This document shows positions 25,884-35,300 of a DNA stretch of 43,613 nucleotides, in pieces; position 1 is the first letter of the stretch; each line of letters opens with the position of its first letter. The DNA is taken from positions 20,527-64,139 of the forward strand of contig JAGWBM010000002.1 in assembly GCA_021295895.1 (NCBI GenBank). Reading direction: 5' to 3'. This DNA is from Pseudomonadales bacterium. GTDB taxonomy: Bacteria > Pseudomonadota > Gammaproteobacteria > Pseudomonadales > Azotimanducaceae. The notes below the pieces were generated by a model. That model worked only from the letters and a program-made list of their open reading frames with translations, made no database searches and was not told where the DNA came from. A program made the translations under genes and the position numbers.

Positions 25884-26732
25884 ATGATCTTCGATAGCAC
25901 CGATACCTACATCTCCACCGACGAGCTATCCATGGCCGTGGATGCTGCGGTGAAGCTTGAGCGACCGCTCCTGGTCAAGGGCGAGCCCGGCACCGGCAAG
26001 ACCCTGCTCGCCGAGGAGATCGCCAAGACCTTGGATCTGCGCCTCATCACCTGGCATATCAAGTCCCAGACCAAGGCCTTGCAGGGTCTCTACGAATACG
26101 ACGCCGTGTCGCGCCTGCGCGACTCGCAACTCGGCGACGACCGGGTCGGGGACATCCGCAACTACATCAAGAAGGGCAAACTCTGGGAAGCGTTCGAGTC
26201 CGAAGACCGGGTCGTTCTTCTGATCGACGAGATCGACAAGGCAGACATCGAGTTTCCCAACGATCTTCTCCAAGAACTCGATCGTATGGACTTCTACGTC
26301 TACGAACTCGACGAAACCATCGTCGCGAAACAGCGTCCCATCGTGGTCATCACCTCGAACAACGAAAAGGAACTACCCGACGCCTTCCTGCGGCGTTGCT
26401 TCTTCCACTACATCAACTTCCCGGATCGCGAGACGATGGAGCAAATCGTCGAAGTCCACTTCCCGAGCATCCAACAACATCTCGTCAAGGAGGCGATGGA
26501 GATCTTCTTCGACGTACGCAAGGTCCCGGGGTTGAAGAAAAAACCATCCACCTCGGAACTCATCGACTGGCTGAAGCTCCTGATGGCCGACGACATCCCC
26601 GACGAAATACTGACCAACCGCGACACCACCAAGGCGATCCCGCCGCTCTACGGCGCCCTCGTGAAGAACGAGCAGGATGTGCATCTCCTGGAACGGCTGG
26701 CGTTCATGAACCGACGCGATCAGCGCGGATGA
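25884..26732 (+). CDS. MoxR-family AAA+ ATPase
   Basis: The 282-residue protein is a MoxR-type AAA+ ATPase, a chaperone-like group that usually acts with a VWA-domain partner in metal insertion or complex maturation. Seen are Walker A VKGEPGTGKTLLAEEIAKTLDL (about residues 31-52), Walker B VVLLIDEIDKADIEFPNDLLQELD, sensor 1 IVVITSNNEKELPDAFLRRCFFHYINFPD and a C-terminal helical lid. ATG 25884 is the first start of the frame. The VWA gene follows after 184 bp, with two palindromes between them, so the pair acts together but co-transcription is less certain. The substrate cannot be read from the sequence. Confidence 0.92.
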   Translation: MIFDSTDTYISTDELSMAVDAAVKLERPLLVKGEPGTGKTLLAEEIAKTLDLRLITWHIKSQTKALQGLYEYDAVSRLRDSQLGDDRVGDIRNYIKKGKLWEAFESEDRVVLLIDEIDKADIEFPNDLLQELDRMDFYVYELDETIVAKQRPIVVITSNNEKELPDAFLRRCFFHYINFPDRETMEQIVEVHFPSIQQHLVKEAMEIFFDVRKVPGLKKKPSTSELIDWLKLLMADDIPDEILTNRDTTKAIPPLYGALVKNEQDVHLLERLAFMNRRDQRG

Positions 26733-26749
26733 GGGCCATGGGAGCGCCC

Positions 26750-26774
26750 GTAGGGGACGGGCATGTCCCGTCCC
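26750..26774 (+). repeat. REP-like GTAG palindrome (forward, perfect stem)
   Basis: GTAG, arm GGGACGGG, loop CATGT, arm CCCGTCCC. With the reverse copy at 26802 it forms an inverted pair between the MoxR and VWA genes. Confidence 0.85.
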
Positions 26775-26801
26775 GTTACCGAGGCAACCAGGCTGGTCGG
26801 C

Positions 26802-26825
26802 GGGCGACCACAGGGTCGCCCCTAC
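26802..26825 (-). repeat. REP-like GTAG palindrome (reverse, perfect stem)
   Basis: On the plus strand GGGCGACC, loop ACAG, GGTCGCCC, then CTAC; on the minus strand it begins with GTAG. The stem has the GGCGACC core seen near 20181 rather than the GGGACGGG core, so two subtypes of the repeat exist side by side here. Confidence 0.82.
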
Positions 26826-26916
26826 GGGTTTGTTGCCGGCGATTCAATGGGTTGGGATATGTTCCATGGCAGTGGTGAAGACTAGCGTGACTAGCGCGGG
26901 CGGGGAGCGGACTTAA

Positions 26917-28074
26917 GTGCTGATTAACTTCTTCCTGACCCTGCGCCGTTACAAGGTGCCCGTCACGATCCGCGAGCTCATGGATCTCATCGCGGCCTTG
27001 GATAAGCGCGTTGTGTACAGCAACGTCGACGACTTCTACCTCCTGTCCCGTACCGCCATGGTCAAGGACGAGAAGAACTACGACAAGTTCGATCGTGCCT
27101 TCAGTGCCTACTTCAAGGGTCTCGAGGATCTGCACGGCCTTCTGGAGTCGCTCATCCCGGACGAGTGGCTACGCCGGGAGTTCGAGCGGGCGTTGACGCC
27201 GGAGGAGTTGGAGAGAATCAAATCCCTCGGCGGGTTGGAGAAGCTCATCGAGGCGTTCCGCAAGGCCCGCGAAAAGGCCGAAGCGGAAAACGGCGAGGAT
27301 CGGGATGGCCAGCAAGGCGATGCGGATCGACCCGGCAGCGGTGGTCCGGGTGGGCCGGGCCGAGGCAAGAAGAAGAAAGCCAAGAAGGTCTGGGATCAGC
27401 GCCAGTACAAGAATCTCGACGACTCGGTGGAGATCGGCACCCGCAACATCAAGATGGCGCTGCGGCGCCTACGAAAGTTCGCGCGGACCGGTGAAGAGGA
27501 GGAGTTGGACATGGACTTGACTGTCCGCTCCACCGCCGACAACGGCGGCCTGCTTGACATCCAATTGCGCCCGCTGCGTCGAAATACCGTCAAGGTCCTG
27601 CTACTGCTCGATATCGGCGGCTCGATGGACGCCCACGTCAAGATCTGCGAGGAACTGTTCTCCGCGACGCGGACCGAGTTCAAGCACCTGGAGAGCTATT
27701 ACTTCCACAACTTCATCTACGAGTCGGTGTGGAAGGACAACCGCCGGCGGATGAACGAGAGAATCCCGACCTGGCAACTCCTCAACAAGTACGCCCGCGA
27801 CTACAAGGTCGTGTTCGTGGGTGATGCCACGATGGCGCCCTACGAGATCACCCACGCCGGGGGAAGCGTCGAGCATTGGAACGACGAGCCGGGGGCGTTG
27901 TGGATGAACCGCTTCATGGAGTCCTACGACAAGCTCGTCTGGATCAACCCGACGCCGCGGGAGACCTGGGACTACTCCACGTCCGTCGCCATGACCCGCG
28001 ATCTGGTCGGCGACCAGATGTATCCGCTGACGATCAGCGGACTCGAGGGCGGCATGGGCCACCTCTCGAAGTAG
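26917..28074 (+). CDS. VWA-domain protein, CoxE-like
   Basis: The 385-residue cytosolic protein starts MLINFFLTLRRYKVPVTIRELMDLI and has a Glu/Lys-rich helical part to about residue 125. A Gly/Pro-rich linker with a lysine cluster (GRGKKKKAKK) follows, then a von Willebrand A-like domain from about residue 215 with the metal site VLLLLDIGGSMDAHV. The MIDAS is DxGGSMD rather than DxSxS, as is usual in the CoxE-like group. Later blocks are YYFHNFIYESVWKD, VVFVGDATMAPYEI and DKLVWINPTPRETWDYSTSVAM. It is the partner of the preceding MoxR ATPase. GTG 26917 is the only reasonable start. Its TAG stop lies in a GTAG at 28071. Confidence 0.9.
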   Translation: MLINFFLTLRRYKVPVTIRELMDLIAALDKRVVYSNVDDFYLLSRTAMVKDEKNYDKFDRAFSAYFKGLEDLHGLLESLIPDEWLRREFERALTPEELERIKSLGGLEKLIEAFRKAREKAEAENGEDRDGQQGDADRPGSGGPGGPGRGKKKKAKKVWDQRQYKNLDDSVEIGTRNIKMALRRLRKFARTGEEEELDMDLTVRSTADNGGLLDIQLRPLRRNTVKVLLLLDIGGSMDAHVKICEELFSATRTEFKHLESYYFHNFIYESVWKDNRRRMNERIPTWQLLNKYARDYKVVFVGDATMAPYEITHAGGSVEHWNDEPGALWMNRFMESYDKLVWINPTPRETWDYSTSVAMTRDLVGDQMYPLTISGLEGGMGHLSK

Positions 28075-28093
28075 GGGCGGGGCTATCGCGTCC
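28071..28093 (+). repeat. Degenerate REP-like sequence at a stop codon
   Basis: GTAG followed by GGGCGGGG, CTATC and GCGTCC resembles the repeat family with several changes. The TAG of this GTAG is the stop codon of the VWA gene. The remaining gap to 28318 has no ORF that looks real, and only a short CCGGA/TCCGG inverted repeat. Confidence 0.35.
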
Positions 28094-28318
28094 GGAGGGC
28101 GCGCCCACGCCCGCAGAGGCCCGGTCGGCAATCCACCGCCGCAGCCCACGCATTCGTTGGCCTCAGTAGCGCATTGTCGGTTCGAGCCGGACGACCAGCC
28201 CGAAAGCAGCGTATACCGGAGCGGCTTTTCCGGACAACAAGCCGTATTGTCGTTCGCGAGACGAGTTCGCAGTAGATCAGCATGAGTCGCACCACGCTGG
28301 CGCTACGGGCTCATCGCG

Positions 28319-30853
28319 CTACATCGAGTAGCTGACCTTGGCGTAGACCAGCGCGCCGTTGTGCCCCGCCGGGGAGTAGCGCGGGTACTTGCGGCCGTTG
28401 CCGTAGTTGATGGCCAGGTCCGGGTAATCGTCCAGGAAATTCTCGGCGCCCACGGAGATCGCCAGACCGTTTGCGAAGTTGTACTGCACCAGCAGGTCCG
28501 CGAGGCCGTAACCGTCGAACTCCGCGGCGCTGTGGTCGTCGTACCACTCGCCGAAATGGCTGTAGCGCAGCATCAGGTACCACTGATCGATGTTGTGGGT
28601 CGCGGTCGCGTTGAAGCGTGTCGCCGGTGCACCGCGCTCGAGATTGTCGATGGTGTCGCCGTCGGCGATGGTCGACCCTTCGCGGAAATTGCGGACCTCG
28701 GTCTTCGTGTTGTTGAAGGAGAACAGAAGATCGGTGCTGCCGAAATCCCACTCCCAACCGTAGGTCAGCACGACATCGACGCCTTCAGTTCGCGTATCGA
28801 AGTCGTTCGTGAAATACCGCACCGAGGTGAACTCGCTGGCCTCGGGTACGCCGTCGGCGATCAGCGCCGCCTTGATCTCGTCGGTGACGCTGAACAGACC
28901 CGACAGCGCGATCCGGTCGTCCACCGTGATGCGGAAATAGTCCGCCGTGAGGCTGAGACCGTTGTCCAGGGCAAGCACCACGCCGAGCGAGAGGTTTCCG
29001 CTCTCTTCGGGCTGGAGTTCCCGGCCGCCCAGGGCCATCGCCACGGGATGGGTGGAACCGATGGTGCCCCGCTCCTCGAAGGCGTTGGTGGCGGCGTTGA
29101 CGACGGTCGAGACGTTGCGTGCATTGGACTGGCCGGGGGTCGGTGCCCGGAAACCGGTGCCGAAGGAGCCCCGCAGGGCCAACGCATCCGTGACGCGCAG
29201 GTGGGTCGCCAACTTGAAGTTCGTGGTGCCGCCGAAGCCGTCGAAATCCTCCCGGCGAACGGCGCCGCCGATCCGCAGGTTGTCGGTGGCGTTCACTTCC
29301 AGGTCCAGGTAGGCGGCGATGTTGGCCCGGTCCCAGGTTCCCGACGATGCCGGATTGAATCCGCCGAAGCCGTTCGAGCCGGTACCGAAGCCGTACTGCT
29401 GGTAGGGTCCGATCACCCAGGACGCCCGCTCGCCCGTGGAAATCTGGAACTCTTCTACCCGCCACTCGAAACCGCCGGCGATGTTCAGGTCGGAGGCCAT
29501 GTTCACATCGACCGGGTAGGACAGGTCGACGTTGAAGTTCGTCTCGTTCTGCGTGTACTCGCCGATATCGAAATCTCGCTGCGAGCCGGGGCCGAGCGAC
29601 GGATTCAGCGAGTTGTCGAGGAACCCGTTCATGTTGTTCTCGCCGAAGCTGCCGGAGACGTCGTAGAGCAACCCGTTGGCTAGGACGCCCTTGATGCCGC
29701 CGACGAACGAGTAGTCCGTCATTTCGGCGCCGAAGGCCGGCGTGAACCCTTCCGGATACAGCTCGACGAACGAGAAGCAGTCCCCATCGGCCGCTACCCG
29801 GTCGCGGAAGGCGAGCAGGTTGTCGGCGGTGGAAGGCACGTCGTAGCGCGACTGACAGCCATCGCCGCCCACGAGGAAGATGTTGCTGCTTGTCTTGTAG
29901 ACGCCGTTGCGGTTCATGGGACTGCGGAAGAAGAAGGCTGTCTCCACCTCGCGGCTCGCATGGTTGGCGAATGCGTAGAGCTGGTGGTCGTCGGCAAGGT
30001 CGATGCCGATGTTGGCCACCGCCTTGATGCTCCCGCTGACCTTGGGCGAGCCCCACGGCTTGGCCGGGACGCCCACGTTGGGGATGCCGAGTCCGATCAG
30101 GGCGGTGGCGTCCCCGTGCTGCACGCTGCGGTCCGTCGGCGCGGATTCGGCGTACTCTAAACTCAGGTTGGCGAAACCGCTGTCGGCGAGCGGCAGGCCA
30201 ATATTGCCGGCAATGCTTGTCATGTCCTCGTCGGAGGACGCGGTATGGGCACCGTGCTTCGCCTCGAACGCCATGCCCTGTGCGTCGTCCTTGAGTACGA
30301 AATTCAATACCCCCGCAATGGCGTCGGAGCCGTATTGGGCGGCCGCGCCGTCGCGAAGCACTTCCATGCGCTTGATGGCGATGGCGGGGATGGCCGAGAT
30401 GTCCGGCCCCTGGGCGCCGTTCGAGGCACCGTTAGAAATCCACTGGATGACCGAACCCCGGTGCCGGCGCTTGTTGTTCATCAGCACCAGGGTGTGATCC
30501 GGTGCGAGCCCGCGCAGGTTCACCGGGCGCAGCAGGGCGGCCAGGTCCCGGGACGGGTTGTCGCTGACGTGGAACGACGGCACCAGCGCCCGGACCAGAT
30601 TGGTCATGTCGCTGCCGCCCTGGTTCTCGAAGTCCTCGCTGCTGATGGTATCGACAGGCACGGACGAGTCCTCCACGGAACGGGGTTGCGCGCGGGTGCC
30701 GACCACAACGACCTCCTCGATTGCCGGGGGTACGTCGGTGGCGGCGCCGTGGCTTGTCGGCGCCGCGAATAGCCATGTCACCGAAAGGGCTGCCATGGTC
30801 GATCCGGTAAACAGGCGTCTTCCCGGGCTTTTGAAACTACGGTGGAGGATCAT
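28319..30853 (-). CDS. TonB-dependent outer-membrane receptor
   Basis: The 844-residue product has a long signal peptide (to about residue 37, ATSHGA-type end). A TonB-box-like start IEEVVVVGTRAQPRSVEDSSVPVDTIS follows, then a plug domain (DMTNLVRALVPSFHVSDNPSRD, LRGLAPDHTLVLMNNKRRHRG, IKRMEVLRDGAAAQYGSDAIAGVLNFVLKD) and a beta-barrel ending in VGAENFLDDYPDLAINYGNGRKYPRYSPAGHNGALVYAKVSYSM. It imports some ligand at the outer membrane with TonB-ExbBD energy. The ligand cannot be inferred. ATG 30853 is chosen because it begins the signal peptide, with AGGA 10 bases upstream. A longer frame to 31129 adds only low-complexity sequence. The next gene upstream (31142) is on the same strand, 288 bp away; nothing is seen in that gap. 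Confidence 0.93.
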   Translation of the reverse strand: MILHRSFKSPGRRLFTGSTMAALSVTWLFAAPTSHGAATDVPPAIEEVVVVGTRAQPRSVEDSSVPVDTISSEDFENQGGSDMTNLVRALVPSFHVSDNPSRDLAALLRPVNLRGLAPDHTLVLMNNKRRHRGSVIQWISNGASNGAQGPDISAIPAIAIKRMEVLRDGAAAQYGSDAIAGVLNFVLKDDAQGMAFEAKHGAHTASSDEDMTSIAGNIGLPLADSGFANLSLEYAESAPTDRSVQHGDATALIGLGIPNVGVPAKPWGSPKVSGSIKAVANIGIDLADDHQLYAFANHASREVETAFFFRSPMNRNGVYKTSSNIFLVGGDGCQSRYDVPSTADNLLAFRDRVAADGDCFSFVELYPEGFTPAFGAEMTDYSFVGGIKGVLANGLLYDVSGSFGENNMNGFLDNSLNPSLGPGSQRDFDIGEYTQNETNFNVDLSYPVDVNMASDLNIAGGFEWRVEEFQISTGERASWVIGPYQQYGFGTGSNGFGGFNPASSGTWDRANIAAYLDLEVNATDNLRIGGAVRREDFDGFGGTTNFKLATHLRVTDALALRGSFGTGFRAPTPGQSNARNVSTVVNAATNAFEERGTIGSTHPVAMALGGRELQPEESGNLSLGVVLALDNGLSLTADYFRITVDDRIALSGLFSVTDEIKAALIADGVPEASEFTSVRYFTNDFDTRTEGVDVVLTYGWEWDFGSTDLLFSFNNTKTEVRNFREGSTIADGDTIDNLERGAPATRFNATATHNIDQWYLMLRYSHFGEWYDDHSAAEFDGYGLADLLVQYNFANGLAISVGAENFLDDYPDLAINYGNGRKYPRYSPAGHNGALVYAKVSYSM

Positions 30854-31141
30854 GTTCAAAGCGTCCTTTAGCGGGTTGGAGTCAAAATAGAATCCGGACA
30901 GACTGTATCGACGTGGCCGGGATCCCGGGAACCGTATGGTACAGGGGTCGCCCCGAGGCGGCCATCGGGGCCGGAAACGATAACCCGCGACGCCATCGAC
31001 GCCGAACAAGGGGCCGCCGGCCGAGCGTTCAGGCGGCGACCAGGTGCACCCGCCGCGGTAATCGGTATGGGGCGCCACACAAGTCACTGGGGTCAACCTT
31101 GATCGGAACGCAGCGCACGGTGCGTGCAAGCGGCGGGCTAC

Positions 31142-31831
31142 CTAGTCGTTCGCACCCGTCTTCAGCCACATAGGCGTTGCAAGCAACTCCGCGGCCTTTT
31201 CCTCGGGAATGAAATCGTGTCCGTCACTGCGCCAATAGGTCCAGAACTCGTCCTCGTAGCTGTCGTCCAATATCGTAAACGCGCCCTTGGCTTCCTGCTC
31301 CTGGAGGAACTCAATCACCGCGTCGAAGGGTTGCACGCCTGCCTGCTGGTAGTGCGCTCTGCCCCCGTACTTGTCGAAGAGCGCCTTTTGAATCTTCCAG
31401 TTCTCAACCCAACGCTTCGCTATGGGGCGAGTGAGTGCCGGGTCTGGCGGAGGCTCCGAGCGGGCCTCGATGAGGCTCACCACGGTGTCAAGACGGCCTT
31501 GGATCCTCGCCCGCGAGGCGTCATCGGCTGCCTCGAGCGCCGCCAACAGCTCGACGCGCTGGGCCTCGAACTCTGTGAGCGATTCCCGGGCGTTAGCCGC
31601 CAGCCAGTCGGTGAAGGCTGTCAGCTCCTCCTCTGTTGCCTCGATGCCGTTGTCTTTCGCGAACTGTGTCAGGAGCGCACCATTGATCAGGCTGTCGATC
31701 CCGATCTCCGTTGCGTCCGCGACTGTAATCACCTCCCCGAGGACCGTCGCGATCACGTCGGTTGGATCGCGTTCGGGATGCGCCGCAACGGTCACGAAGA
31801 GGAAGGGTAAGGCCGCAATTGAGAGTCTCAT
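31142..31831 (-). CDS. Secreted protein with SurA-N-like region, no PPIase domain seen
   Basis: The 229-residue product begins with a short signal peptide (MRLSIAALPFLFVTVAAH). The segment VIATVLGEVITVADATEIGIDSLINGALLTQFAKDNGIEATEEELTAF resembles the start of SurA/PpiC-type periplasmic chaperones. The parvulin isomerase domain is not visible. The rest is helical with WVENWKIQKALFDKYGGRAHYQQAGVQPFDAVIEFLQEQEAKGAF and an aromatic, acidic stretch YEDEFWTYWRSDGHDFIPEE. ATG 31831 is chosen because GGAGGTGAG directly precedes it; a longer frame to 31951 has no such site. It may assist the neighbouring TonB receptor, but this is a guess from position. Confidence 0.65.
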   Translation of the reverse strand: MRLSIAALPFLFVTVAAHPERDPTDVIATVLGEVITVADATEIGIDSLINGALLTQFAKDNGIEATEEELTAFTDWLAANARESLTEFEAQRVELLAALEAADDASRARIQGRLDTVVSLIEARSEPPPDPALTRPIAKRWVENWKIQKALFDKYGGRAHYQQAGVQPFDAVIEFLQEQEAKGAFTILDDSYEDEFWTYWRSDGHDFIPEEKAAELLATPMWLKTGAND

Positions 31832-32343
31832 CTCACCTCCTGGAAGGTTGTTCGAACCAGCGAACTCCAGACCACTCGGCACGGTGGCATTACCGGGTGC
31901 ATCGGGTCGCACGGCGCAACTTGGCATCGCCCCTTCGCTGTATGCACACATGGCTGCCGCAAAGGCGACATTAACGGTCAGCTAACGCGGAGTCCATGGC
32001 TCGGAGAGGTGTGCTCCGGGTGGTGCGGCGTGGGCAAGGCAACGAGATCCGGGAATCGCCGTTTGATTCGCCCTCGCCGGTGGTTGCGTTCGAGGCACCC
32101 CTCGGACCCTTGTTGCTTGGTCCTTCGCCGGTGCCAGAACGCCGCCGATCACGACGAGGCACCCCGCGGGCGTCGCAGTCGCCTCCACCGGAACGCACAT
32201 CCGTCCAAACGCCCGAGGAGACAAACCGAGGAACTCCCTGCCCAAAACCCCAAAACAGGACCTTGCAGAAGGGTGAACTGTCCTACAAGTATCGGCCCGG
32301 GTCGCTTACGCTCTCGGGCGTTGCTGGCTTGTCGAGACGTTAG
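31832..32343. other. 512-bp region without a recognisable gene
   Basis: Between the divergent secreted-protein gene and hrpA no frame shows coding character: candidate frames are Arg/Pro/Ser-rich and lack conserved blocks. It must hold the promoters of both flanking genes, but I see no convincing sigma-70 pair, no palindrome of the GTAG family and no tRNA. A small RNA cannot be excluded. Confidence 0.5.
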
Positions 32344-35300
32344 GTGGCGCAACTGCCATTGACATCGCTACCGTCGATCGGGGGCCGTACGGCCCTCGAC
32401 TTTCCCGATGCGTTGCCGATCACGGCACGGATTGGCGACATCGTCGAGCACCTGCGCCGCCACCCGGTGTTGATCGTGGCGGGCGAGACGGGATCGGGCA
32501 AGACGACGCAGCTTCCCAAGGCGTGCCTGGCGGCGGGACTGGGTGGGCGAGGGCAGATCGCCCATACGCAACCACGACGCTTGGCTGCACGTACGGTTGC
32601 CGCGCGTATAGCGACCGAACTCGGCGTCGAACTGGGTGCCGAGGTCGGCTACGCCGTGCGGTTCAGCGAACGCCTTTCCGCAGCGACCCGCGTCAAGGTC
32701 ATGACGGACGGTCTGCTCCTGAACGACATCCAACGTGACCGACGCCTCAAGCGCTACGAGTGCGTCATCGTGGACGAGGCCCACGAACGCAGTCTCAATG
32801 TCGACTTCATCCTCGGGTACCTGCGCCGGCTTCTGGACCGGCGCGACGATCTCAAGGTCATCGTGACCAGCGCCACCATCGACGTGGATGCCTTCGCCAA
32901 GCACTTCGGCGACGCCCCCGTCGTTGAAGTCTCCGGACGCGGCTACCCCGTGGAGACGCTCTACCGCCCCACGGACGACGTCGAGCAGGGGATCATCGAC
33001 TGCCTGCACGATATCGACGAGCGCTCGTCGGCCGGCCGAGCCCGGGACGTGCTCGTATTCCAGTCGGGCGAACGCGAGATCTTCGAGACGACGCACCTGC
33101 TGAGACGGCAGTTCGACGACCGTTTCGAGATCATGCCCCTGTACGCGCGGCTGCCCGAGCGGGAGCAACGGCGGGTGTTCGAGCCGGGGCCTCGGCAACG
33201 CGTCGTGTTGGCCACCAACGTCGCCGAGACCAGCATCACGGTTCCCAACATCGGGTTCGTGATCGATCCCGGTTTCGCCAGGATCAGCCGCTACAGCTAC
33301 CGGGCCAAGTTGCAGCAGCTGCCGATCGAGCTCATCTCGCAGGCAAGCGCCAGGCAGCGTGCGGGACGGTGCGGACGAATCGCCCCCGGCGTCTGCTACC
33401 GGCTGTGCAGCGAAGCGGACTTCGAGTCCCGTCCCGCCTATACCGACCCGGAGCTCACCCGGACCAACCTGGCCGCGGTCGTGCTTGCCATGCGCGCGTT
33501 CGGCCTTGGCGACATCGAGTCCTTCCCGTTCATCGATCCGCCGAACCCGCGCGCGGTGCGAGACGCGGTCGGCCTGCTGCACGAACTCCGGGCCCTCGAG
33601 GAAGACCGATTGACGGAACGTGGCCGAACGATGGCAAGACTTCCCGTCGATCCCCGGCTGGCGAGGATGCTCATCGAGGCCCACGGGCGGAGATGCCTGG
33701 CCGAAGTGCTGGTGATCGTCGCAGCATTAGCCTCGCAGGATCCGCGGCTTCGTCCCTTGGACAAGCGCGACGCTGCGGACAGGGCCCACGCGGCCTTCGC
33801 GGACAAGACCTCCGACTTCCTCGCCTACGTGAATCTCTGGGAATGGGTCGAAGCGACCCGCCAGGACAACACCCGGGCCTCGTTCCACCGACTGCTGCAG
33901 AAGCGATTCCTAAGCCCGAGTCGAATCCGCGAATGGCACTCGCTGCATCGACAGTTGCTGCTGGCGTGCCGCGGCCTCGGCATGCGCGCGAACAACGAAC
34001 CGGCGAAGCGCGCCGCCGTCCACCGCGCGCTGCTCACCGGATCGCTTGGCTTCGTGGGCTGCAAGGCCGAACCCGAGGGACGAGGGGACCGCACTACCAC
34101 GCGTCGGGCCAACCGCCGCCGAGGCGAATACGAAGGAGCGAGGGGGTTGCGCTTCAGCCTATTCCCGGGGTCGAGCCTCGGCCAATCGCCCCCGAAATGG
34201 GTCGTCGCGGCAGAGATCAGTGTTACCGGCCGCACTTACGCACGGTGCGTGGCGGCGGTAACGCCTTCCTGGATCGAACACGCGGCATCGCACTTGGTCA
34301 AACGCAGCTATTCACAACCTCGGTGGGATTCGAAACGGGGCGAAGCGATGGTGCGTGAACAAGTCACCCTGTACGGAATGGTGCTGGTCGGTCAGCGGCC
34401 GAAACGTGCTGCCGAGGTCGATCAGCGGGCCGCCCGCGAGATCTTCGCTTGTCGTGCCCTAGCTCACAACGATGAGCGAGTCGAAGCGCCTTTCGTCGCC
34501 CGCAACCAGCGGTTGATCGAGGAACAGGGCGAACGGTATGCCAAGCAACGGCGCATCGGTCTCATGGCATCCGAGTCCAAGCGGGCCCGGTTCTACTTCG
34601 ACCGGCTACCCGACGACGTACACTCGATCTCAACCTTCAACGCCTTTGTCCGGTCGGCACCCGCCGATGAGCTTGCCAGGTTCCACATGACCGAAGCCGA
34701 CCTCGTCGACGACGCGGCAACGTCCCTCGATGAACGCGACTTCCCCACGCGCCTCCGGGTGGGCGCTACGGAATCCCCCATCGCCTACAAGTTCGCTCCG
34801 GGCGAGCCCGACGACGGCGTCTCGCTCCGGATCAAGCCCCCTCAGCTGATGCAGGTTGACCGCAACGCACTGGATTGGCTGGTACCCGGCTTCTTCGAGG
34901 AGAAGTGCCTCGCGCTGGGGAGGGCACTGCCCAAGTCCCTGCGCCGACGGCTCGCGCCGTTGGCCGAAACCACCCGCATCGTTCACGAACGGCTTCGCGA
35001 ACCCGGCATCTACCGCGAAGGGAGTCTTGCCCAGGCTCTGTCGACCACCGTACGGGAGTGCCGCGGCATCGAGGTTCCACAAGATGCCTGGCGCATACAC
35101 GACTTGCCCGGGCACTTGCGCATGAACGTCCAACTGCGCGATGCCCGGCACAAGGTCTTGGATCAAGATCGCGACGTCGATACATTGCGCACGAGGCATC
35201 AGGTACACGTCGCACGCAACCTCACCGCCGATCTGCGGGAATCCGTCGAGCTTCGCGGCCTGACCGAGTTCCCAAGCCGCGGGCTGCCGGACTCACTTGT

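Noticed and set aside
29403..29427. GTAGGG-type sequence in the TonB receptor gene
   Set aside because: No second arm or loop of the repeat family is present; it is ordinary coding sequence.
28361..29683. 440-codon plus-strand frame opposite the TonB receptor
   Set aside because: It is a Val/Arg/Gly-rich shadow of the receptor; no ribosome site or domain is visible.
30854..31129. 92-residue extension of the TonB receptor
   Set aside because: It would bury the signal peptide; the ATG at 30853 has a proper ribosome-binding site.
31996..32343. 115-codon frame upstream of hrpA
   Set aside because: It has Pro/Arg/Ser-rich composition, lacks conserved blocks and has no convincing ribosome-binding site.
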